This document shows positions 5,423-11,654 of a stretch of 11,654 nucleotides of DNA, in pieces. Origin of the DNA: Candidatus Dadabacteria bacterium (lineage in GTDB: Bacteria; J088); contig RFIY01000073.1 in assembly GCA_003695505.1 (NCBI GenBank), positions 1 to 11,654 on the forward strand, read 5' to 3'. The notes under the pieces are model-generated. The model was not told the origin of the DNA, ran no database searches, and saw only the letters and a program-made list of their open reading frames with translations. Numbering within the stretch: the first letter of the stretch is position 1; each line of letters starts with the position of its first letter. Position numbers and translations under genes: made by a program.

Positions 5423-6945
5423 GACCCCGCACCTCTCAACCTCAGATCGGCGAGGCCGGCATAACTGCCGTCGGGCCGAGGGACAAAGGGCGTCAGCCGC
5501 TCACTCTGGACAATGATGGTGTCACTTGTCCAGAGCGGAATGACGGGCACGAGCCAGGCCAGACGGCGTTGTGCCTGCTGGTAGAGCGCGCGACGGCGGT
5601 TTCGGTCAAGTGTGTGTCGAGCTGCCGCCAGCAGGCGATCGGTCTCCGCATCTCGAAAACGACCGCGATTGGCGCCGGCCGGTGGGATGCTGGCGCTATG
5701 CAGCGCGTAATAGAGCAGATCCGGCTCGGTGATCCCGACCCAGGTCAGGCTGTACATCTGCATCCGTCCATTGCGGACATCATCGAAAAACGTTCCGAAT
5801 TCCAGCGAACGAATGCGCACGGCGATGCCGACCGCAGCGAGGTCGGCCGCGATCGCTTCGGCAATGCGCAGGCGCTCAGGATTCGTACTGGTCTTGTATT
5901 CCAGTTCGAAGCGCATCGCGGGGCCGTCGCCGTCGGGGTCAGGATGTCCTGCCGCATCCAGCCAGCGTCTGGCCAGCGCAGGGTCATAGCCCGGCGGGGC
6001 GGTATCGGCCCATGCCCAGTGCTGTGGAGGAAGCAGCGAACCGTTAAGGCGCGCGGTGTTGTCGAGGATGACCCGGATGATCCGTTCGCGGTTGATCGCC
6101 GCTGCGACGGCTCGGCGTACCCGTGCATCGTCGAGCGGCGATACGGTGACGTTAAATCCGAGGTAACTCGTATTCCAGCCCGGCTGCTGGGTGATGCGAA
6201 TACCCGGCACATTGCGCAGATGGTCGAGTTCTCCGGCCGGCACGCTGTTCTGCGCGAGGTCGGCTGCGCCGGTTTCGAGCGCAAACACGCGCGCGACGGG
6301 ATCCGCGATCGTACGAAAGACGATCCGATCCACATCGTCGTTGCGGGCGCTGGCGTCGAGTCGCAACGCAAGGATCTCATCGGGATCCTGGGATCTTGCC
6401 AGGCGGAATGGCCCGGCACCTGCCGGCACATCAATATGTTCGGCGGTTGCCTGCGATGGCGAGACGAGCGGCGCCGTCAGCGCGGCCAGAATCGGTGCGA
6501 ACGGTTCGCGTAAACGGATAAGGACGGCGTCGCGATCGACCGTGATTGCTGAAACGGCATCGAAGGAAGCGGCGCGCGGCGAGCCAATGGCCGGATCCCG
6601 CAACGCATTCAGCGAGCGTGCCGCGGCAGTGGCATCGAGTGGCTGGCCGTCGTGAAAGCGCAACCCTTGCCGCAATGGCAGGCGGATGGTCTGGTTGTCA
6701 GGAAACTCGATCGCGCGGGCGAGGGCGGGTTCGACGTTGCCGTCCGCGCCGATGCGAAGCAATCCCGGGCAGGCGAGCGCGAGGATGCGCGAACTGTACG
6801 CATCAAGGGCGAAGCGAGGATCCAGTGTCGCGGGGGCGCCCTCGAGTGCTACGGTCACGACGGGTGCATCCGGTGCTGGGGCGTGGCGCGGGCAGCCACC
6901 GGCCACCAGGGCGACGATGAGCAGCGGCAACAGCCGCTGCATCAT
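5419..6945 (-). CDS. Peptide-type ABC transporter solute-binding lipoprotein (SBP family 5)
   Basis: This 508-residue protein resembles DppA/OppA-type binding proteins. It starts with a short signal peptide whose likely lipobox ends VAGGC, with the lipidated Cys at 18. A Pro- and Ala-rich linker follows, then the mature start TVALEGAPATLDPRFALD. The family signature YLGFNVTVSPLDDARVRRAV begins at residue 261. Pro at +2 after the Cys has been linked to inner-membrane retention in E. coli lipoproteins; applying that here is inference. The frame is open to 7221, but the upstream part overlaps rpe. ATG 6945 (ATGATG, so 6942 is an alternative) is chosen because it precedes the signal peptide and overlaps the rpe stop as ATGA. 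No permease or ATPase genes are in the window, so this is an orphan here. The ligand is unknown; oligopeptides, heme or nickel are all bound by family members. Confidence 0.88.
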   Translation of the reverse strand: MMQRLLPLLIVALVAGGCPRHAPAPDAPVVTVALEGAPATLDPRFALDAYSSRILALACPGLLRIGADGNVEPALARAIEFPDNQTIRLPLRQGLRFHDGQPLDATAAARSLNALRDPAIGSPRAASFDAVSAITVDRDAVLIRLREPFAPILAALTAPLVSPSQATAEHIDVPAGAGPFRLARSQDPDEILALRLDASARNDDVDRIVFRTIADPVARVFALETGAADLAQNSVPAGELDHLRNVPGIRITQQPGWNTSYLGFNVTVSPLDDARVRRAVAAAINRERIIRVILDNTARLNGSLLPPQHWAWADTAPPGYDPALARRWLDAAGHPDPDGDGPAMRFELEYKTSTNPERLRIAEAIAADLAAVGIAVRIRSLEFGTFFDDVRNGRMQMYSLTWVGITEPDLLYYALHSASIPPAGANRGRFRDAETDRLLAAARHTLDRNRRRALYQQAQRRLAWLVPVIPLWTSDTIIVQSERLTPFVPRPDGSYAGLADLRLRGAGS

Positions 6946-7586
6946 CCTCTTAACGAGGCGATCGTTGCCGCGTAGTCCGCGGAGCCAAAAACGGCGCTCC
7001 CGGCCACAAGGATGTCGGCTCCGGCGTCGCGCAGTTGCGGGGCGTTCGATGGCTTGACGCCGCCATCGACCTCGATGTCGAAGGACAAACCCAGTGATGC
7101 CCGGCGGTTTGCGAGCCATTCGATGCGCGCAAAGGCATTCGGAATGAATGCCTGGCCGGCGAATCCCGGGTTGACGCTCATCACCAGAACCAGGTCGCAG
7201 AACTCGAGCAGCGCCTCGCACTGGCTCATGGCCGTGCCAGGGTTCAGCGACAGTCCGGCGCGGGCGCCGAGCTCACGGATGCGGCTCAGTGTCCGGTGCG
7301 TATGCGTACACGCTTCGAGGTGTACCGTGAGAATGTCGGCGCCAGCGGCCCGGAAATCCTCGAGGTAACGATCCGGATCCGCAATCATCAGATGCGTATC
7401 CAGCGGTAAATCCACCGCCGCGTCGATGGCGCCGTGGATCCAGGGACCGAAGGTGATGTTCGGGACGAATGCACCGTCCATGACATCCATGTGCAGCATG
7501 TCGGCGCCAGCGGCGGCAACGGCGCGGGCTTCTTCGGCGAGGCGTCCGGCATCTGCGGCGATCAGACTGGGGGCAACCCTGGCCAT
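6942..7586 (-). CDS. rpe: Ribulose-phosphate 3-epimerase
   Basis: This 214-residue TIM-barrel enzyme interconverts D-ribulose 5-phosphate and D-xylulose 5-phosphate in the pentose phosphate pathway. Visible active-site features are Ser7 in VAPSL, the metal ligands His32 and Asp34 in HMDVMDG, His65 in DTHLMI, and Asp174 in VDGGV. The flexible loop VMSVNPGFAGQ lies at 135-145, and a phosphate-binding AGSAVFG lies near the C-terminus. ATG 7586 gives the normal family start (MARVAPSLIAAD) and has AAGGA (7596-7600) nine bases upstream; the open frame to 7646 is an artefact. The gene heads a leftward operon with the solute-binding protein and the tusA-like gene, coupled by ATGA (6942-6945). The common partners gph and trpE are absent. 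Confidence 0.95.
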   Translation of the reverse strand: MARVAPSLIAADAGRLAEEARAVAAAGADMLHMDVMDGAFVPNITFGPWIHGAIDAAVDLPLDTHLMIADPDRYLEDFRAAGADILTVHLEACTHTHRTLSRIRELGARAGLSLNPGTAMSQCEALLEFCDLVLVMSVNPGFAGQAFIPNAFARIEWLANRRASLGLSFDIEVDGGVKPSNAPQLRDAGADILVAGSAVFGSADYAATIASLRG

Positions 7587-7623
7587 TGGCAGCGGTCCTT
7601 TTGCGGGGTGGGTTGGCGGAATT

Positions 7624-7641
7624 TCCGCGTTGTTGCGCGGA
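7624..7641. promoter_or_regulatory. Perfect inverted repeat in the rpe/ugd divergent region
   Basis: TCCGCG (7624-7629) and CGCGGA (7636-7641) form perfect arms around TTGTTG. The repeat overlaps the possible -35 of the ugd operon and lies in the expected rpe leader. It could be an operator for a dimeric regulator or an RNA hairpin. Six-base arms can also arise by chance. Confidence 0.35.
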
Positions 7642-7659
7642 CACAAATCAGCGTATCAT
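7630..7659 (+). promoter_or_regulatory. Putative promoter of the ugd-gshA-gshB-PBP1A operon
   Basis: TATCAT at 7654-7659 matches the -10 consensus at 5 of 6 bases. A weak -35 is TTGTTG (7630-7635, 18-base spacer) or TTGCGC (7633-7638, 15-base spacer), each matching only the leading TTG. Transcription would start near 7666, about 33 bases before the ugd ATG. No convincing rpe promoter was found on the opposite strand. Confidence 0.4.
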
Positions 7660-7698
7660 GGAACAAACCTGCAACCCATTACGCTTACCAGGAAATCC

Positions 7699-9024
7699 AT
7701 GACGCGCATTTCCGTAATCGGTACCGGTTACGTCGGCCTCGTGTCAGCCGCGGGCTTTGCCGCGCTAGGGCACGACGTCATCGGCTACGACATCGATGAA
7801 CAGAAAATTGCCACCCTGGAATCGGGTGGTTGTCCGATTTATGAGCCGGGTCTCGAAGAGCTGCTTGCCGAGGGGCGTGCCAGCGGGCGGTTGCGGTTTA
7901 CCGCGGATCTGGGCGCCGCCGTGGCTGCAAGTGACGTGGTGTTCGTTTGCGTCGGCACGCCGCAGGCTGATGATGGCACGGCAGACCTGACCCAGGTCGA
8001 GGCCGTTGCGCGAGACATTGCGGCGCATATGACCGAAGGGACGGTTGTCGTCGAAAAGTCGACGGTGCCGGTCAAGACCGCACAGTGGATTCGTCGCACC
8101 ATCGAACTGTGCGGGGGGCGCGGTTTCTCGGTCGCGTCCAATCCGGAGTTCCTGCGCGAAGGCAGCGCCGTGCAGGACTTCCTCGAACCCGAGCGGATCG
8201 TTCTCGGCGTGGCGGATGAGCAGGCGCGCGAAGCATTGCTCGACATTTATGCGGGAATCGACTGCCCGAAGGTGGTCGTGGACATCGAAACCGCCGAAAT
8301 CATCAAGCACGCCTCCAATTCGTTCCTGGCGATGAAAATCAGCTACATCAACATGATTGCCGACCTGTGTGAGGCGGTAGGAGCCGATGTTCGGCAGGTG
8401 GCCGAGGGCATGGGACTGGATTCGCGGATTGGCCCGAAATTTCTTGCGGCCGGGATCGGTTATGGTGGTTCGTGCTTTCCGAAGGACGTGCGTGCGTTCA
8501 TGCGCATCGCCGAACAGCATGACGTCAATGTCGGGCTGCTCGACGAAACGGATCGCATCAACGAAGCGCGTGTTGCAAGACTGGTCGCCCGCATGCGTAA
8601 TGACCTGTGGAATCTGAAGGGCAAGAAGATCGCGCTGTGGGGCCTCGCGTTCAAACCGGGTACCGATGACGTCCGCGAGGCGCCGTCGTTGCGGCTCGCC
8701 CGACAGCTCCATGCGGAAGGCGCCATTTTGACGGGCTGGGATCCTGTCGCGCGCGAGACCTTCCTGCGCGCGGTCGGCGAACTTCCGGTCGAAATCTGCG
8801 ACAGCCCGCAAGACGCCGCCGCTGGAGCCGACGCGGTCATCGTGGTGACTGACTGGCCAGAGTTGCGTGAGGTTGATCTGGCGTCTGTCGCAGGCCGGAT
8901 GCGGTCGCCGTATCTGTTCGATGGACGCAACTGGCTGGATCCGGAAGCGTGCGCCAGCGCGGGCTTCTGGTACCGTGCGACGGGTCGTCCGGGTGTCGAG
9001 ACCGTGCCGGGTCAGGCCAGTTGA
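7699..9024 (+). CDS. ugd: UDP-glucose 6-dehydrogenase
   Basis: This 441-residue cytoplasmic enzyme oxidises UDP-glucose twice with NAD+ to give UDP-glucuronate, a precursor of capsule, exopolysaccharide and lipid A modifications. The N-terminal Rossmann domain has GTGYVG at 8-13. The central domain has the catalytic Lys203 and Asn207 in EIIKHASNSFLAMKISYIN. The thioester-forming Cys259 lies in YGGSCFPKD. The C-terminal UDP-binding domain has GLAFKPGTDDVREAPS. ATG 7699 gives the normal start (MTRISVIGTGYVG) and has AGGA (7690-7693) five bases upstream. A GDP-mannose dehydrogenase is the main alternative, but the overall pattern fits Ugd better. It is the first gene of a tight operon; its TGA shares one base with the gshA ATG. 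No glycosyltransferase or other polysaccharide gene lies in the window. Confidence 0.94.
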   Translation: MTRISVIGTGYVGLVSAAGFAALGHDVIGYDIDEQKIATLESGGCPIYEPGLEELLAEGRASGRLRFTADLGAAVAASDVVFVCVGTPQADDGTADLTQVEAVARDIAAHMTEGTVVVEKSTVPVKTAQWIRRTIELCGGRGFSVASNPEFLREGSAVQDFLEPERIVLGVADEQAREALLDIYAGIDCPKVVVDIETAEIIKHASNSFLAMKISYINMIADLCEAVGADVRQVAEGMGLDSRIGPKFLAAGIGYGGSCFPKDVRAFMRIAEQHDVNVGLLDETDRINEARVARLVARMRNDLWNLKGKKIALWGLAFKPGTDDVREAPSLRLARQLHAEGAILTGWDPVARETFLRAVGELPVEICDSPQDAAAGADAVIVVTDWPELREVDLASVAGRMRSPYLFDGRNWLDPEACASAGFWYRATGRPGVETVPGQAS

Positions 9025-10253
9025 TGGCGTCGCAGGGCACACTGGCATTGCTCGAGCGGCTCGCAGCGCCAGATTTGCCGGAGATCCCGTCGCCCGGACC
9101 CGACACGCCCGTGGCGATCAGCGCGGATTTGCGACATAGTGGCTACAAGCTGGCGCCGATCGACCTGAACCTGTTTCCGGGGGGGTGGCACAACCTTTGT
9201 CCCGCGGCGATCCCAAGGGCGTCGGAGCTGCTACGCCGCTGGGCGGAGCGACAGGGACTCAGGGGACGTCGCGTCGTCGTCCTGGCCGAAGCGATGACAC
9301 GGAATCCCGCCTACGCCGAGAATCTCGTGACGATCGGCCGTGCGTTGCGTGGCGCCGGTTGGGATGTCGACTACATCGCCACGCTGGACGATGATCAGCC
9401 GGTACTGGTTCCGACGATGACCGGTGACGCCGTGGAGCTTCACCCATTGCGTGTCGAAGATGGATGCCTGCTCAACAGCGATGGTGAGCCCGCGGACTGG
9501 GCATTCAGCAATAATGATTTTACGTCAGGTGTGCCGGCATTGATCGAATCCGTGCGGACGCCGATCGCGCCGCCACCCCGCCTCGGCTGGCATCAGCGCC
9601 GCAAACGCGCATTTTTCGAGGCCTACGACCAGGTCGCGACGGACTGGGCCAGCCGCGCAGGGATCGACCCCTGGGTGCTGATCCCCGAAACCGTAGCCAT
9701 CGATGACGTCGATTTCTGGAATCAGCAGGGTCTCGACCGGGTCGCCGATGCGGTGGAGGCCATGCTGGCTCGCATTCAGGCTGAGTACGACAGACGCCAG
9801 ATCGACGACCAGCCTTTTGTCGTGGTCAAGGACGAGGCAGGGACGTTCGGGATGGGCGTGCTGACCGTGGACGATGCGGAAGTGATCCGCAACCCGAACC
9901 GGAAAACGCGGCAAAAAATGCAACGCGGTAAGGCGGGGCGCCCGATTACGAGCGTCCTTGTGCAGGAAGGCGTCTACACGCGAGATCTGCTCGGGGACTG
10001 TGTCGCCGAACCGGTAGCCATGGCCGTCGATGGTGTGATGACGGGCGGCTTTTTCCGCTACCACTGCTCGCGAACAGAAACCGAGAATCTCAACGCGAAG
10101 GGGATGGTCTTTGCCCGCTTGTGTTGCGCGACCGACCCGGCGGGCTGTCCAGGGGATTGCCATCGCGATGATCTGCGCTACCGGGCTTACGGTCGGGTGA
10201 TCGAACTGGCCGCCGCAGCGGCGGCCGAGGAAGTTGCTCAGGGGGCTTCATGA
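9024..10253 (+). CDS. gshA: Glutamate-cysteine ligase (Acidithiobacillus/betaproteobacterial type)
   Basis: This 409-residue protein catalyses the first step of glutathione synthesis, the ATP-dependent joining of glutamate and cysteine. It belongs to the GshA family typified by Acidithiobacillus ferrooxidans, not the E. coli GshA family. Recognisable blocks are the N-terminal DLRHSGYKLAPIDLNLFPGGWHN, the ATP-grasp-like VVVKDEAGTFGMGV, the VQEGV segment and a C-terminal GGFFRYH followed by ENLNAKGM. The start at 9024 overlaps the ugd stop by one base (TGATG, 9022-9026), and the stop overlaps gshB by four, so the genes are translationally coupled. An odd feature is a cysteine cluster at Cys367, Cys368, Cys375 and Cys379 with His380, discussed in the findings. 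The identity is further supported by gshB directly downstream. Confidence 0.9.
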   Translation: MASQGTLALLERLAAPDLPEIPSPGPDTPVAISADLRHSGYKLAPIDLNLFPGGWHNLCPAAIPRASELLRRWAERQGLRGRRVVVLAEAMTRNPAYAENLVTIGRALRGAGWDVDYIATLDDDQPVLVPTMTGDAVELHPLRVEDGCLLNSDGEPADWAFSNNDFTSGVPALIESVRTPIAPPPRLGWHQRRKRAFFEAYDQVATDWASRAGIDPWVLIPETVAIDDVDFWNQQGLDRVADAVEAMLARIQAEYDRRQIDDQPFVVVKDEAGTFGMGVLTVDDAEVIRNPNRKTRQKMQRGKAGRPITSVLVQEGVYTRDLLGDCVAEPVAMAVDGVMTGGFFRYHCSRTETENLNAKGMVFARLCCATDPAGCPGDCHRDDLRYRAYGRVIELAAAAAAEEVAQGAS

Positions 10254-11194
10254 CGACTGCGTGTCTGTTTCTGTGCGCGCCACCGGAGTCGTTCAATCCG
10301 GTCAAGGACACGACGCGCGTGTTGATGGAAGAGGCCGCGCGTCGGGATCTCGAGGTCTGGACCGCGCGCCACGAGGATCTCGAGGTCGACGGTGGGCGCG
10401 TCTTCGCGCGCGCCCGAAAATTGCGTGTCATCCAGGACGGGGACACCTGGTTTCGGGCCGGGAACTCCGAGATCCTGCCGCTGCATGACCTGCACTCCAT
10501 CTGGTTCCGCCACGATCCACCGTTCGATTCGACGTATCTGGAGGCCACGCGCATGGTCGATCTTGTCGACGGCCCCCTCAAAATCAATGATCCGGCAGGT
10601 CTGCGTGATGCGAACGAAAAACTGTTCGCGCTGCGGTTTGCCGAATGGATGCCGGAGACGCTGGTGTCGAGCAATCCGATGGCGATTGAGGCTTTCATCG
10701 ACCGCGTTGGTGGCCGTGGCGTACTCAAGCCCCTCGACGGGTTCGGGGGCACCGGTATTTTTGTTGCTGACCTGACTGATCCCAATTTTGGGACGGTATT
10801 GCAGACGGCGACGGCACACGGGACACGCTGGACCATGGCGCAAGCCTGGATCGAGCGTGTACATGAAGGTGACATGCGTGTGCTGCTAATGGATGGCCGC
10901 ATCATCGGGCAGTTCTTGCGGGTACCCGGCGAGCGTGAGTTTCGCGGAAACATGATGCAGGGCGGACGGGTCGAGGCCTGCGAAGTGTCGGAGCGGGGCC
11001 ACGCGATTGTCGACGCGGTGGCGCCTGTACTTGCCGCGCACGGATTGCGCCTCGTCGGGCTCGACATCGTGGGTGACCTGCTGACCGAGATCAATGTGAC
11101 CAGTCCGACCGGATTTCAGGAGGTGCGTAAACTGATGGGGCATCGGCCTGAAACCATCGTCTGGGATACGATTCTGCAGGAGGCGCCAGCATGA
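10250..11194 (+). CDS. gshB: Glutathione synthetase
   Basis: This 314-residue ATP-grasp enzyme adds glycine to gamma-glutamylcysteine to finish glutathione. Features in order are KDTTRVLMEEAARR near the N-terminus, the FRHDPPFDSTYLEATR block, the INDPAGLRDANEKLFALRF segment, and the ATP-binding loop LKPLDGFGGTGIF. GDMRVLLMDG, a GNMMQGGR segment and the metal-binding C-terminal EINVTSPTGFQEV follow. All are typical of the Gram-negative GshB family (about 315 residues). The ATG overlaps the gshA stop as ATGA (10250-10253), with a G-rich AGGGGG (10240-10245) four bases before it. Its TGA is in turn overlapped by the PBP1A start. Confidence 0.95.
   Translation: MTTACLFLCAPPESFNPVKDTTRVLMEEAARRDLEVWTARHEDLEVDGGRVFARARKLRVIQDGDTWFRAGNSEILPLHDLHSIWFRHDPPFDSTYLEATRMVDLVDGPLKINDPAGLRDANEKLFALRFAEWMPETLVSSNPMAIEAFIDRVGGRGVLKPLDGFGGTGIFVADLTDPNFGTVLQTATAHGTRWTMAQAWIERVHEGDMRVLLMDGRIIGQFLRVPGEREFRGNMMQGGRVEACEVSERGHAIVDAVAPVLAAHGLRLVGLDIVGDLLTEINVTSPTGFQEVRKLMGHRPETIVWDTILQEAPA
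11178..11183 (+). promoter_or_regulatory. Perfect Shine-Dalgarno of the PBP1A gene, inside gshB
   Basis: AGGAGG ends seven bases before ATG 11191. It fixes the start and suggests the fourth gene can be translated efficiently in its own right, although its start overlaps the gshB stop. Confidence 0.8.
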
Positions 11195-11654
11195 TGCGGC
11201 GACTGGTTCGGGTGGGGTTCATCGGCGCCGTGCTGGCGGTGCTGGTCGGCGCGGCGGTACTGGCCTGGTTTAACAGTCAGTTGCCGCGGATCGACTCCCT
11301 GAAGAACTACGAGCCCGCATTGATTACACAGGTCTGGGACCGTCACGGGCGCCTGCTGACCGAGTTCGCGTCGCAGCGACGCATCATCGTTCCGTTGAAC
11401 AAGATGCCGAAGCACCTTCGTGACGCGTTCATCGCAGCCGAAGACGATCAGTTCTACGAGCACTTTGGCATCGATCCGCTCGGGATCCTGCGCGCGGCGT
11501 GGAAAATGGTCGTCGCCGGCCGGATCCGCCAGGGCGCCAGCACTATCACGCAGCAGGTCGCGCGGTCGTTTTTTCTGACCCAGCAGCGCAAATTTTCCAG
11601 AAAGATCAAGGAGATCCTGCTGGCGCTCAAACTGGAGCGCAATCTGACCAAGGA
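11191..11654 (+). CDS. mrcA: Class A penicillin-binding protein 1A, N-terminal part (runs off the window)
   Basis: The first 154 codons of a bifunctional peptidoglycan glycosyltransferase/transpeptidase are present; the gene is cut by the window edge. After a short basic N-terminus there is one transmembrane segment (about 8-27) anchoring it in the inner membrane. The GT51 glycosyltransferase domain follows, with catalytic Glu84 in AAEDDQFYEHFGID and the QGASTITQQVAR motif. The spacing and sequence resemble PBP1A more than PBP1B, but a monofunctional glycosyltransferase cannot be fully excluded without the transpeptidase half. The start is ATG 11191 (the next codon is also ATG), overlapping the gshB stop by four bases (ATGA) and preceded by a perfect AGGAGG. 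It is the fourth gene of the ugd operon. Confidence 0.9.
   Translation, partial: MMRRLVRVGFIGAVLAVLVGAAVLAWFNSQLPRIDSLKNYEPALITQVWDRHGRLLTEFASQRRIIVPLNKMPKHLRDAFIAAEDDQFYEHFGIDPLGILRAAWKMVVAGRIRQGASTITQQVARSFFLTQQRKFSRKIKEILLALKLERNLTK

Noticed and set aside
6946-7221. N-terminal extension of the solute-binding protein frame
   Set aside because: It overlaps rpe completely. The signal peptide and lipobox begin right after ATG 6945, so the upstream part is not translated protein.
7765-9048. Long minus-strand open frame (427 codons) opposite ugd
   Set aside because: It lies fully antisense to a clearly conserved gene. Its translation is Arg- and His-rich with no recognisable family, as expected for the antisense of a high-GC3 gene.

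Overview
The window is GC-rich, densely packed chromosomal DNA from a proteobacterium, most likely a gammaproteobacterium. The support is the single-chain GshA of the Acidithiobacillus/betaproteobacterial type (PF08886-like), a GshB of the Gram-negative type, a class-A penicillin-binding protein resembling PBP1A, CinA, a MnSOD-like superoxide dismutase, and a GTAG-type REP palindrome of the kind common in gammaproteobacteria. This placement comes from family resemblance read by eye, not from a database search. I see no phage, plasmid, IS element, CRISPR array, tRNA or rRNA.

Layout, left to right. Positions 1-66 hold the probable 3' end of an unidentified + strand gene. Positions 67-384 are non-coding and carry a REP-like cluster of three hairpins (about 275-344). 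An ornithine cyclodeaminase/mu-crystallin family gene (385-1341, -) is divergent from cinA (1403-2644, +). cinA is followed by a thiamine-diphosphate enzyme of the acetolactate synthase/benzoylformate decarboxylase superfamily (2695-4347, +). A symmetrical two-way terminator (4379-4410) separates this from a leftward block. Read in its own direction, that block is rpe (7586-6942), a lipoprotein peptide-type ABC solute-binding protein (6945-5419) and a TusA-family protein (5422-5132), joined by ATGA overlaps. A superoxide dismutase gene (5038-4430) follows with its own near-consensus promoter. A 112-bp divergent region then leads to a rightward operon: ugd (7699-9024), gshA (9024-10253), gshB (10250-11194) and a PBP1A gene (11191 to the window edge). 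Every junction in that operon overlaps by 1-4 bases.

Functionally, the right half links sugar and envelope metabolism with thiol chemistry. Rpe works in the pentose phosphate pathway, Ugd makes UDP-glucuronate, GshA and GshB make glutathione, and PBP1A polymerises peptidoglycan. SOD and a TusA-like sulfur carrier lie next door. A shared role in oxidative stress or envelope homeostasis is my inference from gene order only.

Nothing here looks like an undescribed defence or mobile system. The observations most worth checking are the translationally coupled ugd-gshA-gshB-PBP1A operon, a cysteine cluster near the C-terminus of GshA, the orphan solute-binding protein between rpe and a tusA-like gene, the sod promoter whose -35 box contains the tusA stop codon, and a possibly leaderless cinA.
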